Below the pieces are notes generated by a model, which searched no databases, had not been told where the DNA came from, and saw only the letters and a program-made list of their open reading frames with translations. The position numbers were made by a program, and so were the translations under genes. A stretch of 64,000 nucleotides of DNA from Acholeplasmatales bacterium (GTDB lineage Bacteria > Bacillota_I > Bacilli_A > Acholeplasmatales > Acholeplasmataceae), in NCBI GenBank assembly GCA_031284585.1, contig JAITXT010000028.1:32887-96886 (forward strand), given 5' to 3'. Shown piece after piece: positions 9,186-18,972 of the stretch (the first letter of the stretch is position 1; each line of letters starts with the position of its first letter).

Positions 9186-10463
9186 TTAATCACAACCGTC
9201 ACAATTTTCAACAGGGATTTTTTTATATAAAATTTTATTTAATTTTGCGAATCTTGGAAGTCCATCTTCTTTCTTTAATTGATTTTCACCTTGAATTAAA
9301 GGAAGTAGATAATTAATAAAGTCATCAGTTAATCCTGTATTATCTTCTTTTATCCATTCAAGTGGAATTGATTTTTCTTTGTTGGCTACATCTTCTAGTG
9401 GAACGTAGACATATTCAATCTCATATGGTGAATCTGAAATTCTTTTAAATGCTACCATAATATCAGTTTTGGCTTCATCTACTGCCGCAATCACTGCTTT
9501 TTCACCAGTTTTAAATGCTTCCATAATATCAGTGGAAGAAGCAAGATGAGATGCACATCTTTGTAAGAGAGATAACTCAATAGATCTTACTTTAATTTTA
9601 GTTTTTTTACTGATTTCATTAGCAAGGACCACTGCTGTTCCACCAAGTTGGGCATGACCAAATGAATCCTTTTCAACAGTTGAAAACAATTCTCTCATAT
9701 ATTTATTATCGCTTGTTTTAATACCTTCGCTGATTGCTACAATACATTTTCCTTTTTCTTGAACAACTTTTAGTACTTGTTCAAAAAAGAGGGAATCATC
9801 AAATGGTTTTTCTGGTAAATAGATTAGATCTGGTCCAAATCCTTTATGGGTTGCTAAAAAAGAGGAGGCAGTTAACCATCCTGCATTACGTCCCATAACT
9901 TCCACAATAGTTATTTGTTTAGTATCATAGACTGTTGCATCTAAATAAAGTTCCATGAATGTAGTAGCTATATATTTTGCAGCCGAACCATAGCCAGGAG
10001 AGTGATCAGTTAAATCTAAATCGTTATCGATAGTTTTAGGAATACCTATACAACGACATTCATAACCGGTGCTATTAATAAATTTAGAAATTTTATTACA
10101 AGTATCCATGGAGTCATTTCCGCCGTTATAAAAGAAAAACCTGATGTTATATTTTTTAAAGATGGAAAGAATTTTAATATATTCTGCTTCATCTACTTGA
10201 ATATCTTTTAATTTGTATCTTACTGAACCAATAGCAGAACTAGGAGTCGTTAATAATAGTTCTAGTTCTTCTATATTTTCTTTTCTGATATCGTAAAATT
10301 CTTCATTTAAAATACCTTTTATTCCGTGCGATGCAGCTAAAATTTTAGTTACGTTTTCTTTTTTTAGTGCTTCTAAAAAAACTCCAGCCGCACTAGAATT
10401 AATCACACTCGTTGGACCACCTGATTGTCCTAACAACACTGCTCCAGTTAATTGTTTTGCCAT
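9186..10463 (-). CDS. 6-phosphofructokinase, probably pyrophosphate-dependent
   Basis: A 425-residue PFK-family enzyme converting fructose 6-phosphate to fructose 1,6-bisphosphate. The phosphoryl-donor site reads GGND at 114-117 and PKTIDND at 142-148. ATP enzymes have Gly at the positions held here by Asp117 and Lys143, and this pair is the usual mark of PPi-dependent PFK. Asn116 replaces the more common Asp of GGDD, which is unusual. The length also fits PPi-PFK rather than the 320-residue ATP type. Start: ATG behind an AGAGGTG site. It is the first gene of the leftward cluster, 13 to 16 bp before the AraC gene. Donor specificity is inferred from these residues. Confidence 0.85.
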   Translation of the reverse strand: MAKQLTGAVLLGQSGGPTSVINSSAAGVFLEALKKENVTKILAASHGIKGILNEEFYDIRKENIEELELLLTTPSSAIGSVRYKLKDIQVDEAEYIKILSIFKKYNIRFFFYNGGNDSMDTCNKISKFINSTGYECRCIGIPKTIDNDLDLTDHSPGYGSAAKYIATTFMELYLDATVYDTKQITIVEVMGRNAGWLTASSFLATHKGFGPDLIYLPEKPFDDSLFFEQVLKVVQEKGKCIVAISEGIKTSDNKYMRELFSTVEKDSFGHAQLGGTAVVLANEISKKTKIKVRSIELSLLQRCASHLASSTDIMEAFKTGEKAVIAAVDEAKTDIMVAFKRISDSPYEIEYVYVPLEDVANKEKSIPLEWIKEDNTGLTDDFINYLLPLIQGENQLKKEDGLPRFAKLNKILYKKIPVENCDGCD

Positions 10464-10644
10464 TCATTCACCTCTTAATATCTTATATAATCATATCATT
10501 TTTTTAAAAAAAATTGGAAAAAACGGATTCATTTGCAATAAAAATTAAAAAACTAATTGTTTAATATTAATAATTCACTTTAGAAATTATTATTAAATTA
10601 CAAATTTTTTTATTTCAAATTTATTTTTGTCGATATATTAGGTA

Positions 10645-10675
10645 GAAAATTGTGTTAATATTTTTTACAATTTTC
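10645..10675. promoter_or_regulatory. 9-bp inverted repeat in the divergent pfk / 10798 intergenic region
   Basis: The arms are 10645-10653 (gaaaattgt) and 10667-10675 (acaattttc), separated by 13 bases. The repeat sits in the 334-bp region between two divergent genes and could be an operator or an mRNA hairpin. In such AT-rich DNA chance is possible. The rest of this intergenic stretch shows AT-rich DNA and the promoter listed next, and no gene. Confidence 0.3.
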
Positions 10676-10726
10676 AAGATTACAGAGCCTTTTTCTCTTT
10701 AATTCTCATTTGTTTTACAAAAAGGG

Positions 10727-10732
10727 TATAAT
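10727..10732 (+). promoter_or_regulatory. Probable -10 element for the gene at 10798
   Basis: A perfect TATAAT at 10727-10732 lies 66 bp before the start codon. No good -35 is seen 16 to 18 bp upstream (TTCTCA at 10703-10708 is the nearest). A second TATAAT at 10757-10762 is an alternative. The AGGAGGAG ribosome binding site at 10786-10793 is strong. Confidence 0.4.
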
Positions 10733-10797
10733 TTATAAAAAAAATATTGTTTAATGTATAATTATTAATAAAGTGTGCAAATATTAGGAGGAGCAAG

Positions 10798-12435
10798 ATG
10801 GCGTACAAGCATATAACAAATGACAGTGTAATAACTGTTGGAGGGAAAAAGCAAAGTATTCAGGAGGTAATTGAAAATCTCATCTATTTACCATCAAGAA
10901 CTATCAAGGAGTTTTTTGATACTTTAAATCTAAAAGTTCCTCGTGAAACAAGAATTTTTGTTCTAAGAGAAGTTTTAAGAGAACCAGTAATCGAAAAAAG
11001 AAGATCTAGATTATCGATGGCAGATGAGCTTGCTTATCGTTTATCTTGGTTTACTGAATTTGGTGAAACTCAGCTTGAAAATCTTCTAGTATTTTTTCAT
11101 GATCCTGAAATTAATACAGACTATTATCGCACTTTATGGTTTGAATTATTAGATTATTTATTAGAAAAAGAAGTTTCTCAATCAAATATTGATAAATTAT
11201 ATGACCAAGCTTTAATTAACGTTAAAACTAATGGTAAAACTCTACCTGAACCAAAGGATTTCAATCGTAAACTTTCAAGACTATTTTATGATTCTTATGG
11301 AAGAATTGATGGTTTAATTATTGATAAATTTAGACCAGTTCTATATAAAGCTTCTACTTTAATTGAAATAAGAGATATTGGAGAAAAATATGAAGTTGAT
11401 GTTCCAAGGCGTCTTAAAAAAGAACAATTAAAAGAAATCGTTATTAAAGGTATGCTTGATAGAGATATTTATACTAAAGAGGCTGCGGATGCACTAGAAT
11501 CAATGAATGTAACTGAAATTCAACGTTTTGCTCTTGATAATGATATTAAAGCAAGTGTTGAACTAAAGAAAGAAGAAATTATTGAATATATTCTTCAAAA
11601 TGCTCAAGAGACAAAAGATAATTATATTGCTCCTGAAACAACTAACGTATATGATAAAGAATTTATTGATATTTCTGATAGATCTTTTGAAGAGATTTTT
11701 GGAGTTGAAGAAGTTAAAGCAAATGATACTGAAGTAGATTTAAGTTTACCACTTTCCGATATTACTTCTGAATCTGTTAGTCCAATATTAAGTAAAGAAG
11801 AAAAGAAACCAACTAAACCGTCCCCTGCTCAGTTTGTTGGCGGAACTGTTAATGTTGATCTTACTCCTGTCATTAAAGAACTTAAAGCAATTAATGAAAA
11901 AATAGTTGCATTAACTCCGAAAGTAGATGATTTAACTCCAGTTTTAGATGATGATTTAATAATTGGTGAAAAAGAAAATGTTACTGAAACTCTTGATGAA
12001 GTTTATGAAGAAGATGAAGAATTATATGAAGAAGTTGATGATGATACACCTAATGAAACTATCTTTATTAATGCAGCAAGCTTTCTTGGTAAGAAAGGTG
12101 AGTTCAACGCATTAAGATTAACTGAGGCAAGTTTAGATAAAGAAAGAGCTAATAATACAAGAGCGCAAAATAAAAACGTGCAAAAGTTTTATAAAAAGAT
12201 GCCTTTTATTCCAGATGCTGATGGAAAACTTATATTTAAAGAACCTAAAAAGAAACTTCCTTTCGAAGTTAGATTTATTATTTGGCTTTCTGTTGCTATA
12301 GTTGGTCTTTTAGTATTGTTCTTAATATTCGCACTTGTTTGCACATTCGTTCCAGATCTCGAGGCTTGGACCGTTGAAAATATTCCATTTTTGGAAGCAT
12401 TTATTAACTGGCTTAAAGGTATCTTGGGGAACTAA
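10798..12435 (+). CDS. Membrane-anchored protein of unknown function with SAP/Rho-N-like segments
   Basis: 545 residues, not recognised. ATG is preceded by AGGAGGAG. The N-terminal 230 residues are helical and charged. Two short segments (VPRRLKKEQLKEIVIKGM, and IQRFALDNDIKASVELKKEE shortly after) resemble SAP or Rho-N type helix-extended-helix nucleic-acid-binding motifs. An acidic linker follows (Glu/Asp-rich around 395-420), then a basic patch and one membrane segment at about 488-516 (IIWLSVAIVGLLVLFLIFAL), leaving a short C-terminal tail. It is therefore probably a cytoplasmic domain tethered by a C-terminal anchor. It is the first gene of the mutS-mutL run, 12 bp before mutS. A DNA- or RNA-binding role is a guess from the motifs. 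Confidence 0.75.
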   Translation: MAYKHITNDSVITVGGKKQSIQEVIENLIYLPSRTIKEFFDTLNLKVPRETRIFVLREVLREPVIEKRRSRLSMADELAYRLSWFTEFGETQLENLLVFFHDPEINTDYYRTLWFELLDYLLEKEVSQSNIDKLYDQALINVKTNGKTLPEPKDFNRKLSRLFYDSYGRIDGLIIDKFRPVLYKASTLIEIRDIGEKYEVDVPRRLKKEQLKEIVIKGMLDRDIYTKEAADALESMNVTEIQRFALDNDIKASVELKKEEIIEYILQNAQETKDNYIAPETTNVYDKEFIDISDRSFEEIFGVEEVKANDTEVDLSLPLSDITSESVSPILSKEEKKPTKPSPAQFVGGTVNVDLTPVIKELKAINEKIVALTPKVDDLTPVLDDDLIIGEKENVTETLDEVYEEDEELYEEVDDDTPNETIFINAASFLGKKGEFNALRLTEASLDKERANNTRAQNKNVQKFYKKMPFIPDADGKLIFKEPKKKLPFEVRFIIWLSVAIVGLLVLFLIFALVCTFVPDLEAWTVENIPFLEAFINWLKGILGN

Positions 12436-12447
12436 AACACTTTATTG

Positions 12448-14955
12448 ATGAATGATTATTCTCCAATAATAAAACAATATTTGGCAATAAAAGAAGACTA
12501 TCCGGATGCGATAGTCTTCTTTCGACTTGGTGACTTTTATGAAATGTTTTTCGATGACGCAATTGTTGCCTCTAAAGTTTTAGAAATTGCTTTAACAAAA
12601 AAAAATAAAAATGAAAAAATTCCTATGTGTGGGGTACCCTATCACGCTGTCAAAGCGTATTTGCAAAAACTAATTAATAATGATTTTAAAGTTGTTATTG
12701 TTGAGCAATTTGGAGAACCTGGAAAAGGTTTAGTTGAAAGATATGTGACTCGAATTATCACAAAGGGAACAATTTTGGAAGACGAGATTCTTGATCCTGC
12801 TAAAAATAATTATTTAGCGTCGCTAGTTTTATGTGAGTTTGGTTACACTATGTCTTTTGTGGATATATCTACTGGTGAAGCAGCAATTTATGATTCTTTA
12901 ATGATTTCAGAACTTATAGAATTACTTAAAGTTCATAAAATAAAAGAAGTTATTATTAAAACAGACACTATGGAATCCCTAGTCGACTCACTTAAAAAAA
13001 TGGATATTTTAGTTTCTTATTTTGATGATTCTTCTATATCTAATCATAAAGCTATTGCTAATCTTAATACTTCAGGGAGAGTAGCAAGTTCATTATTAAT
13101 AAATTATTTAAATAATATTTTTAAAATTGATATCAAACATTTACAATCTTTTCAAGTTTTATCTTTGAAAAAATATTTAAAATTATCAAATCGAGAGAGA
13201 AAATCATTAGAATTAGAAGAATCCCTTTCTAATGAGTATAAGTCAACACTTTTTTCTATTTTAGATGCAACTAGAACAAGAGCTGGAAAAAGAAAATTAC
13301 ATCAATTTTTAGAGAATCCTTTATATGATAAAAATGCTATTCTTGAGCGTTATGATTATGTAGATGGGTTTTTAGAGTATGAATTAATGGATAAATTAGG
13401 GAGTGTTCTTGATAATGTTCATGATATAAATAGAATAATTAGTAAGATAAATTATAACACTTTAAGTCCAAGAGATTTAATTAATTTAAAGGATACCTTA
13501 GTTATCTTACCAAAATTAGTTGAAATATTATCAAGTTATAAAAGTGAAAAAGTACGATGTATTGGTAGTTCTATTAACTTACATGAGGATTTAGTTAATG
13601 AACTTGAAAAAAGTATTGATGAATCATCTCCCTTTTTATTAAAAGATGGAGGCGTTATCAAAGAAGGATACAATAGCGACTTAGACGAACTTAGGCTTAT
13701 TTCTCAAAATGGAAAAAAATATATTGATAACTATTTACAAGCTGAAAAAGAGCGAACTAAGATTGATAAATTAAAAATTGGTTATAATCATGTTTTTGGT
13801 TATTTTTTAGAAGTTACTAATTCACTTTTACCATTAGTTAAAGATGAATTTTTATATATAAGACGTCAAACATTAACTAATTGTGAACGATATACAACGA
13901 TTGAATTAAAGAAATTAGAAGATTTAATTATTAATTCTAATTTTAAATCTTTGACTTTAGAAAATAGTATTTTTAAAGATGTTCTTAATTTTGTTTCTAA
14001 ATATCAAGACTCACTTCAAAATTTAGCATATGTTTTAGCAAATATTGATGTATATTTAGCATTTGCTAAAAATGCTATTAAATATAATTACACTAGACCA
14101 ATAATTAATGATTCTAATGAAGTTACAATTAATGATGCTAGACATCCTGTAGTTGAAAGAGAAACTAAATATATATCAAATAATATTAAAATGAAAAAAG
14201 GTGAGATATTTTTAATTACTGGTCCGAACATGGCTGGTAAATCAACTTATATGCGCTCAATGGCTTTAATTGTTATCATGGCACAAATCGGTTCTTTTGT
14301 TCCTGCTAGTTACGCAAATTTAGGGCTATATGATGCTATATACACTAGAATAGGTTCCAGTGATGAACTTATTTCTGGAAAGTCAACTTTTATGGTTGAG
14401 ATGTTAGAATGTAATTATGCACTTAACAATGCTACCTCAGAAAGTTTATTAATCTTTGATGAGATAGGGCGAGGCACTTCAACCTATGATGGAATTAGTC
14501 TAGCTTATGGAATTATTAATTATGTAAATAAAAAAATCCATGCCCATACTTTCTTTTCAACTCATTACCATGAACTTATTTCCTTCCTTGATAAAGATAA
14601 AAACTTTACTTTCCTTTTTGTAAAAGCTATTACAAGTAAAGATACAATTAGTTTCTTACATAAAGTTGAATATGGTATTTCTGATCGAAGTTACGGTATT
14701 TTAGTAGCAAAGCTTGCAGGACTACCTGATTCACTTTTAAAAGTTAGTAATAAAGTATTAGAAGAACTTGAGAATAAAGATAGTTCTTATGATAAAAATT
14801 TATTTAATGTTGATGTATTCAAAGAACTAGATGAGGGAACTGGAATAAACTTGAAAATAGTTGATGAAATTTTAAATATTTCAACTGATAATATAACTCC
14901 TTTCGATGCTTTACTTTTACTTAAAAATTATCAAAATAGGTTAAAAAACAAATGA
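12448..14955 (+). CDS. mutS: DNA mismatch repair protein MutS
   Basis: A mismatch-recognising ATPase of about 835 residues, the usual MutS length. The N terminus has the mismatch-reading FYEMF motif within RLGDFYEMFFDDA. The connector, lever and clamp regions follow. The ATPase has Walker A GPNMAGKST (starting near residue 592), STFMVEM, the Walker B region LLIFDEIGRGTSTYDG and the FFSTHYHEL switch. The ATG at 12448 is preferred over the adjacent TTG at 12445. Neither has a clear ribosome binding site, so coupling with the gene ending 12 bp upstream is likely. It ends in ATGA with mutL. Confidence 0.97.
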   Translation: MNDYSPIIKQYLAIKEDYPDAIVFFRLGDFYEMFFDDAIVASKVLEIALTKKNKNEKIPMCGVPYHAVKAYLQKLINNDFKVVIVEQFGEPGKGLVERYVTRIITKGTILEDEILDPAKNNYLASLVLCEFGYTMSFVDISTGEAAIYDSLMISELIELLKVHKIKEVIIKTDTMESLVDSLKKMDILVSYFDDSSISNHKAIANLNTSGRVASSLLINYLNNIFKIDIKHLQSFQVLSLKKYLKLSNRERKSLELEESLSNEYKSTLFSILDATRTRAGKRKLHQFLENPLYDKNAILERYDYVDGFLEYELMDKLGSVLDNVHDINRIISKINYNTLSPRDLINLKDTLVILPKLVEILSSYKSEKVRCIGSSINLHEDLVNELEKSIDESSPFLLKDGGVIKEGYNSDLDELRLISQNGKKYIDNYLQAEKERTKIDKLKIGYNHVFGYFLEVTNSLLPLVKDEFLYIRRQTLTNCERYTTIELKKLEDLIINSNFKSLTLENSIFKDVLNFVSKYQDSLQNLAYVLANIDVYLAFAKNAIKYNYTRPIINDSNEVTINDARHPVVERETKYISNNIKMKKGEIFLITGPNMAGKSTYMRSMALIVIMAQIGSFVPASYANLGLYDAIYTRIGSSDELISGKSTFMVEMLECNYALNNATSESLLIFDEIGRGTSTYDGISLAYGIINYVNKKIHAHTFFSTHYHELISFLDKDKNFTFLFVKAITSKDTISFLHKVEYGISDRSYGILVAKLAGLPDSLLKVSNKVLEELENKDSSYDKNLFNVDVFKELDEGTGINLKIVDEILNISTDNITPFDALLLLKNYQNRLKNK

Positions 14956-16706
14956 GTATAATAAATGTAATGAGCGATGAGCTCTCAAATGTAATTGCGG
15001 CGGGAGAAGTAGTTGAACATTTGTCATCAGTAGTTAAAGAATTAATTGAAAACTCTATTGATGCAAGGGCTAGTAGTATAACAATTAAGATTCTGAATTC
15101 AGGTAAAAAATTAATTGAAGTGATAGATGATGGTTGTGGAATGGTAGAAGAAGATATTAAAAAATCTATCTTGAGGAATGCTACTTCTAAAATATCAAAT
15201 CGAATTGACTTGAATCATCTAAAGACTCTTGGTTTTAGAGGTGAAGCACTTGCTTCTATTTCTTCTGTTTCTAGATTTTCTATATTATCTAAAACTATAG
15301 ATAGCGATGCCTTTTTTTATCAAACTGAGGGAAATAAGGAAAAGGAGTTTAGAGCATCTTCGGGAAATCCTGGTACTACTATTAGAGTAGAAGATATATT
15401 TTTTAATACACCAGCAAGATTTAAATTTTTAAGTAACGATAAATTAGAAGAAAGAAATATCATTGAAATTTTCTATGCTTTTGCTTTAACTAATCCGCAT
15501 ATTAGGTTTAAGTTATATATAGATGATAAATTATTTAAAGAAACTTTTGGAACTAATAAAGTGCTAGATACTTTTATTAGTCTTTTCGGGGAAAAAATAT
15601 CTTCTAATTTGCTATATTTTGAGACCCTTAATAAAAATGTTAAAATAAATGGATATCTTGTTAGTCCTTTTATCACTAAATCTAATAAGAGAGATATTTA
15701 TCTTACGGTTAATAATAGATTAATTAAAAATCCTAGACTTATAAATGCGGTTGTGGATGGATTTCATTCTTTTATCATGCTTAATAGATTTCCAATAGCT
15801 TTAATTAATATTGAAGTTGATACGACTTCTATTGATCCAAATGTTCATCCTCAAAAATTATTTATTAAAATTGCTAATGAATATCAAGTAGCTTACCAAA
15901 TTGAAAAAATTGTGAAGGACACTTTGGTATCTAAAACTATTTCACCTCTTGATAATAAAATTAATAATAATTTTCATAATACTTATCAGAATGATTCGTC
16001 AAGATTATTCAATAATGATTTTAAAGGTGATTCATTATCTACGAACCCTATATATGATTCACCAAAAGAAATGCTATCTTTATTTGAAAATAATGATTCT
16101 CTTGAAGAAATAGATTTACTTACAAATAGTGATGAAAAATTACCTTATTTTGATTACGTAGGTACACTTTTTCAAACTTATCTATTATTTCAAAATGAAA
16201 ATGGTATGTATTTAATAGATACACATGCTGCCGCTGAAAGGATACGTTATGAATATTATTATAATTCTTTTTCTAGGTTTCATTCGGGAACAACTAATCT
16301 TTTAGTTGAGTATAGTATTAATTATCTTCGGGATGATGAAATAAATTTGTTAAACAGTAAAAAAGATATTTTAGCAAATTTAGGTATAGGTATTAATGGT
16401 AAATTAATAAATAGTATTCCTAATTTTCTAAGGGATAAAGATATAGATTCATTTTTAGAAATAATTCTTAGTTATTTAATAGATGATAAAGAAATTGATT
16501 TATCAAGAATATTTGATAATTTAGCTAAAAGTGTTTCTTGTAAAGGAGCAGTAAAAGCTAATCATCAACTTTCAATTTTTGAAATCAATACTTTGATTTC
16601 TGATTTAAGAAAATGTGATAACCCTTATACTTGCCCTCATGGTAGACCAGTAATGATACTTATTTCCGATAAAGAAATCGAAAAATTATTCAAAAGGATT
16701 GTTTAA
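14952..16706 (+). CDS. mutL: DNA mismatch repair protein MutL (endonuclease type)
   Basis: 584 residues, acting with MutS. The GHKL ATPase motifs are intact: ELIENSIDA, DDGCGM, LGFRGEALASI and the GTTIRVEDIFFNTPAR loop. The C-terminal domain has DTHAAAERIRYE, the DQHA(X)2E(X)4E nicking motif with Gln replaced by Thr, and the late metal-site motif CPHGRP. It should therefore nick DNA itself, as in bacteria without MutH. It overlaps mutS by ATGA, and its end is followed directly by miaA. Confidence 0.95.
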   Translation: MSIINVMSDELSNVIAAGEVVEHLSSVVKELIENSIDARASSITIKILNSGKKLIEVIDDGCGMVEEDIKKSILRNATSKISNRIDLNHLKTLGFRGEALASISSVSRFSILSKTIDSDAFFYQTEGNKEKEFRASSGNPGTTIRVEDIFFNTPARFKFLSNDKLEERNIIEIFYAFALTNPHIRFKLYIDDKLFKETFGTNKVLDTFISLFGEKISSNLLYFETLNKNVKINGYLVSPFITKSNKRDIYLTVNNRLIKNPRLINAVVDGFHSFIMLNRFPIALINIEVDTTSIDPNVHPQKLFIKIANEYQVAYQIEKIVKDTLVSKTISPLDNKINNNFHNTYQNDSSRLFNNDFKGDSLSTNPIYDSPKEMLSLFENNDSLEEIDLLTNSDEKLPYFDYVGTLFQTYLLFQNENGMYLIDTHAAAERIRYEYYYNSFSRFHSGTTNLLVEYSINYLRDDEINLLNSKKDILANLGIGINGKLINSIPNFLRDKDIDSFLEIILSYLIDDKEIDLSRIFDNLAKSVSCKGAVKANHQLSIFEINTLISDLRKCDNPYTCPHGRPVMILISDKEIEKLFKRIV

Positions 16707-16707
16707 A

Positions 16708-17592
16708 TTGAAAAAAGCTATTCTACTTGCAGGAGCAACCTCTTCGGGAAAAACTAAATTATCAATTGAAATTGCTAAAAAATATGGGTTTGAAGTTATA
16801 AATTGTGATTCTGTACAAGTTTATAGTGACTTAAATATCGGATCTATGAAAATTAGTGAATCCGAGATGGAAGGTGTAAAACATCATCTTTTATCTCTTG
16901 TGAGTTCAAAAGAAAAATATTCAGTAGCCGATTTTAAAATCAAGTTTTTAGAAATTGAAAAGAATTTAGAAACTTTGTTTTTAGTCGGTGGGTCTGGTTT
17001 ATATGCCAAAGCACTTTTATTCTCTTATGATTTAAAAGGTACTCCTCATGACATTAATTATTCGAATGTAGTTAAAGATAAATCTAGCGATATTTTATTT
17101 GAAGAAATTCTAGCAATAGATCCTTTCAATAAAGTAGATAGTAAAAATAGAATAAGATTAGAGCGGATGCACGAAAGAGTGGTTTTTCGTAAAGAAATAG
17201 TTCCAAAAGTAAAAAATACTCCTAATTTTGATAATCTAGTTATCTATTTAGATGTTCCAAGAGATATCCTTAAGGAAAGACTTGAAAAAAGACTTGAAGA
17301 ACAATTAAAACTAGGTTTTATAGATGAGGTTAAATCATTAAAAGATAACGGTACTAGTCTAAATATTATTGGTTACAGAGAAATTGGATTATACTTAAAT
17401 AATGAAATCTCTCTTGATTCTTCAAAAGAAAGGATCATTAAATCATCAATGCGATTAGCAAAAAAACAAAAGACTTGGTTTAAAAATCAATTTGATTGTT
17501 CCATAATAAACGTTTGTGAAAATAATTTTAAGATAAAAGTATATAATTTAATAGATACTTTTTTAGGTATTGGTGAAAGTGAGGGAGAATGA
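16708..17592 (+). CDS. miaA: tRNA dimethylallyltransferase
   Basis: This enzyme transfers dimethylallyl to N6 of A37 in tRNAs reading U-starting codons. Family motifs: P-loop LAGATSSGKTKL, NCDSVQVYSDLNIGS and, near the C terminus, RLAKKQKTWFKNQ. The likely start is the TTG at 16708 behind AAGGA at 16694-16698, giving 294 residues. A further TTG at 16699 lies inside the mutL end and has no separate signal. The length is at the short end for MiaA. It overlaps aroK by 4 bp (ATGA). The mutS-mutL-miaA order is common in bacteria. Confidence 0.93.
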   Translation: MKKAILLAGATSSGKTKLSIEIAKKYGFEVINCDSVQVYSDLNIGSMKISESEMEGVKHHLLSLVSSKEKYSVADFKIKFLEIEKNLETLFLVGGSGLYAKALLFSYDLKGTPHDINYSNVVKDKSSDILFEEILAIDPFNKVDSKNRIRLERMHERVVFRKEIVPKVKNTPNFDNLVIYLDVPRDILKERLEKRLEEQLKLGFIDEVKSLKDNGTSLNIIGYREIGLYLNNEISLDSSKERIIKSSMRLAKKQKTWFKNQFDCSIINVCENNFKIKVYNLIDTFLGIGESEGE

Positions 17593-18080
17593 GAATTTAT
17601 CTAATTGGATTACCAGGCGTCGGAAAAACTACTATTGGAAAATTTTTAAATGAGTTAACTGCATTTAGTGTTTTTGATGTCGACAAATTAATTGAACAAG
17701 ATGAAAAGAAAGAAATATTAGAAATATTTAATGTTAATGGTGAAAGTTATTTTCGCGATTTAGAATCTAATAAACTAAAGGAATTATTAAAAGTTGATAA
17801 AGCAATTATTTGTTGTGGTGGTGGAATTGTTGAAAGATTAGAAAATAAGGATTTTATGGATGGATTAATTATTTATTTAAAAGGTAATTTAGATTTAATT
17901 AAATCACGTGTAAATATGGCTTCTCGCCCGCTTCTAAAAACTATTTCTTTAGAAGATTTATACGAAAGAAGAGGGGCGAAATATGAATATTTCGCTAATG
18001 TTTCGATTAATTTATCTGATACTAGTAGGTTAACTGCTCAAGAAATATACATGTATCTTAGGAAAAATAGTTTATTATGA
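17589..18080 (+). CDS. aroK: Shikimate kinase
   Basis: 163 residues, the normal size. It phosphorylates shikimate with ATP. It has the P-loop GLPGVGKTTIG, the shikimate-binding FDVDKLIE (Asp pair) and YFRDLE (Arg), the CCGGGIV loop, and the lid with SRPLL. ATGA overlaps join it to miaA upstream and aroQ downstream. Together with aroQ these are the only shikimate-pathway genes in the window, so the rest of the pathway must lie elsewhere if it is complete. Confidence 0.93.
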   Translation: MRIYLIGLPGVGKTTIGKFLNELTAFSVFDVDKLIEQDEKKEILEIFNVNGESYFRDLESNKLKELLKVDKAIICCGGGIVERLENKDFMDGLIIYLKGNLDLIKSRVNMASRPLLKTISLEDLYERRGAKYEYFANVSINLSDTSRLTAQEIYMYLRKNSLL

Positions 18081-18517
18081 AACTTCTAATTGTAAGTGGT
18101 CCTAATCTTAATAAACTAGAACTTAGAAATAAAAATTCCTATGGTGGATTTTCATATATTGATTTAAAAGAGAGCATTTTAAAAAGTTATCCAGAAATCG
18201 AGTTTGAATTTTTCCAAAGCAATCATGAAGGTAGTATAATTGATAAGTTAGAAGAATTTTTAACTTATGATGGAATCATTATTAATCCTGGTGCATTAAC
18301 TCATACATCGGTAGCCATTCGAGATACTTTAGAATATATTACTATTCCTAAAGTTGAAGTTCATCTTTCAAATATAACTACTAGGGAAGATTTTAGAAAG
18401 ATAGATTATATTTATGATGTTGTTTCTAAAAGGTTTATGGGCGAAAAGTTAAATTCTTATTATCAAGCAATAGATTATTTAAAAAATCTTAAATTAAAGG
18501 AAAGAGGTGAAAAATGA
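18077..18517 (+). CDS. aroQ: 3-dehydroquinate dehydratase, type II
   Basis: 146 residues, typical for the dodecameric type II enzyme that converts 3-dehydroquinate to 3-dehydroshikimate. Seen: VSGPNLNKLELRN at the N terminus, the catalytic Tyr in NSYGG, FFQSNHEGSIID, INPGALTHTSVAIRD and VEVHLSN with the catalytic His. It overlaps aroK and, by ATGA, the following lipoprotein gene. In Bacillus subtilis aroQ also lies near efp, which fits the efp gene about 570 bp downstream here. Confidence 0.94.
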   Translation: MKLLIVSGPNLNKLELRNKNSYGGFSYIDLKESILKSYPEIEFEFFQSNHEGSIIDKLEEFLTYDGIIINPGALTHTSVAIRDTLEYITIPKVEVHLSNITTREDFRKIDYIYDVVSKRFMGEKLNSYYQAIDYLKNLKLKERGEK

Positions 18518-18972
18518 AAAAATTAAATCTTATATTAATAGTTATTTTAATGGGTTTATTGGTGTCTTGTCAAAAAACTGAAACTATTACTGAACCACTA
18601 AAAGCGACTATTACAAATTATTCATATTCAAAAACAGAAAAACAATTAATAAGAAATAGAGAAAGACTTACTTCTATTATTTCAAATTATGACAAAAATA
18701 GTCAAGAAGCTCTAGCTCAAGATCTTGAAAAGTACGACTCTGAGTTCTTCAAAGAAAAGATTATAGTCTTAGTTAATTTTAGAGATAGTTCTCCTGATAC
18801 ATTATTTGAACTTAAAAGTGCAGTAATTATAAAAGGTGTTATTTATGTTACTTTTAATAAAAGGGTTGCTGCAGATCCAAAACCAGGCTCAATTTCTTGG
18901 AATTATTTCATCGAGATTAGAGAAACTGAAAAAATAACTAGAATTGATTATAAATTTATAAATTTAAGTTAA
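18514..18972 (+). CDS. Putative lipoprotein of unknown function
   Basis: 152 residues with a classical lipoprotein signal: MKK, a hydrophobic core, and the lipobox LVSC with Cys at about 19. The mature part is mixed charged/polar with no recognised motif. It has a fair AAAGAGG site inside the aroQ end and an ATGA overlap, so it belongs to the miaA-aroK-aroQ transcript. It occupies the place where Bacillus has a peptidase gene between aroQ and efp. It should be anchored on the outer face of the membrane. Confidence 0.75.
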   Translation: MKKLNLILIVILMGLLVSCQKTETITEPLKATITNYSYSKTEKQLIRNRERLTSIISNYDKNSQEALAQDLEKYDSEFFKEKIIVLVNFRDSSPDTLFELKSAVIIKGVIYVTFNKRVAADPKPGSISWNYFIEIRETEKITRIDYKFINLS

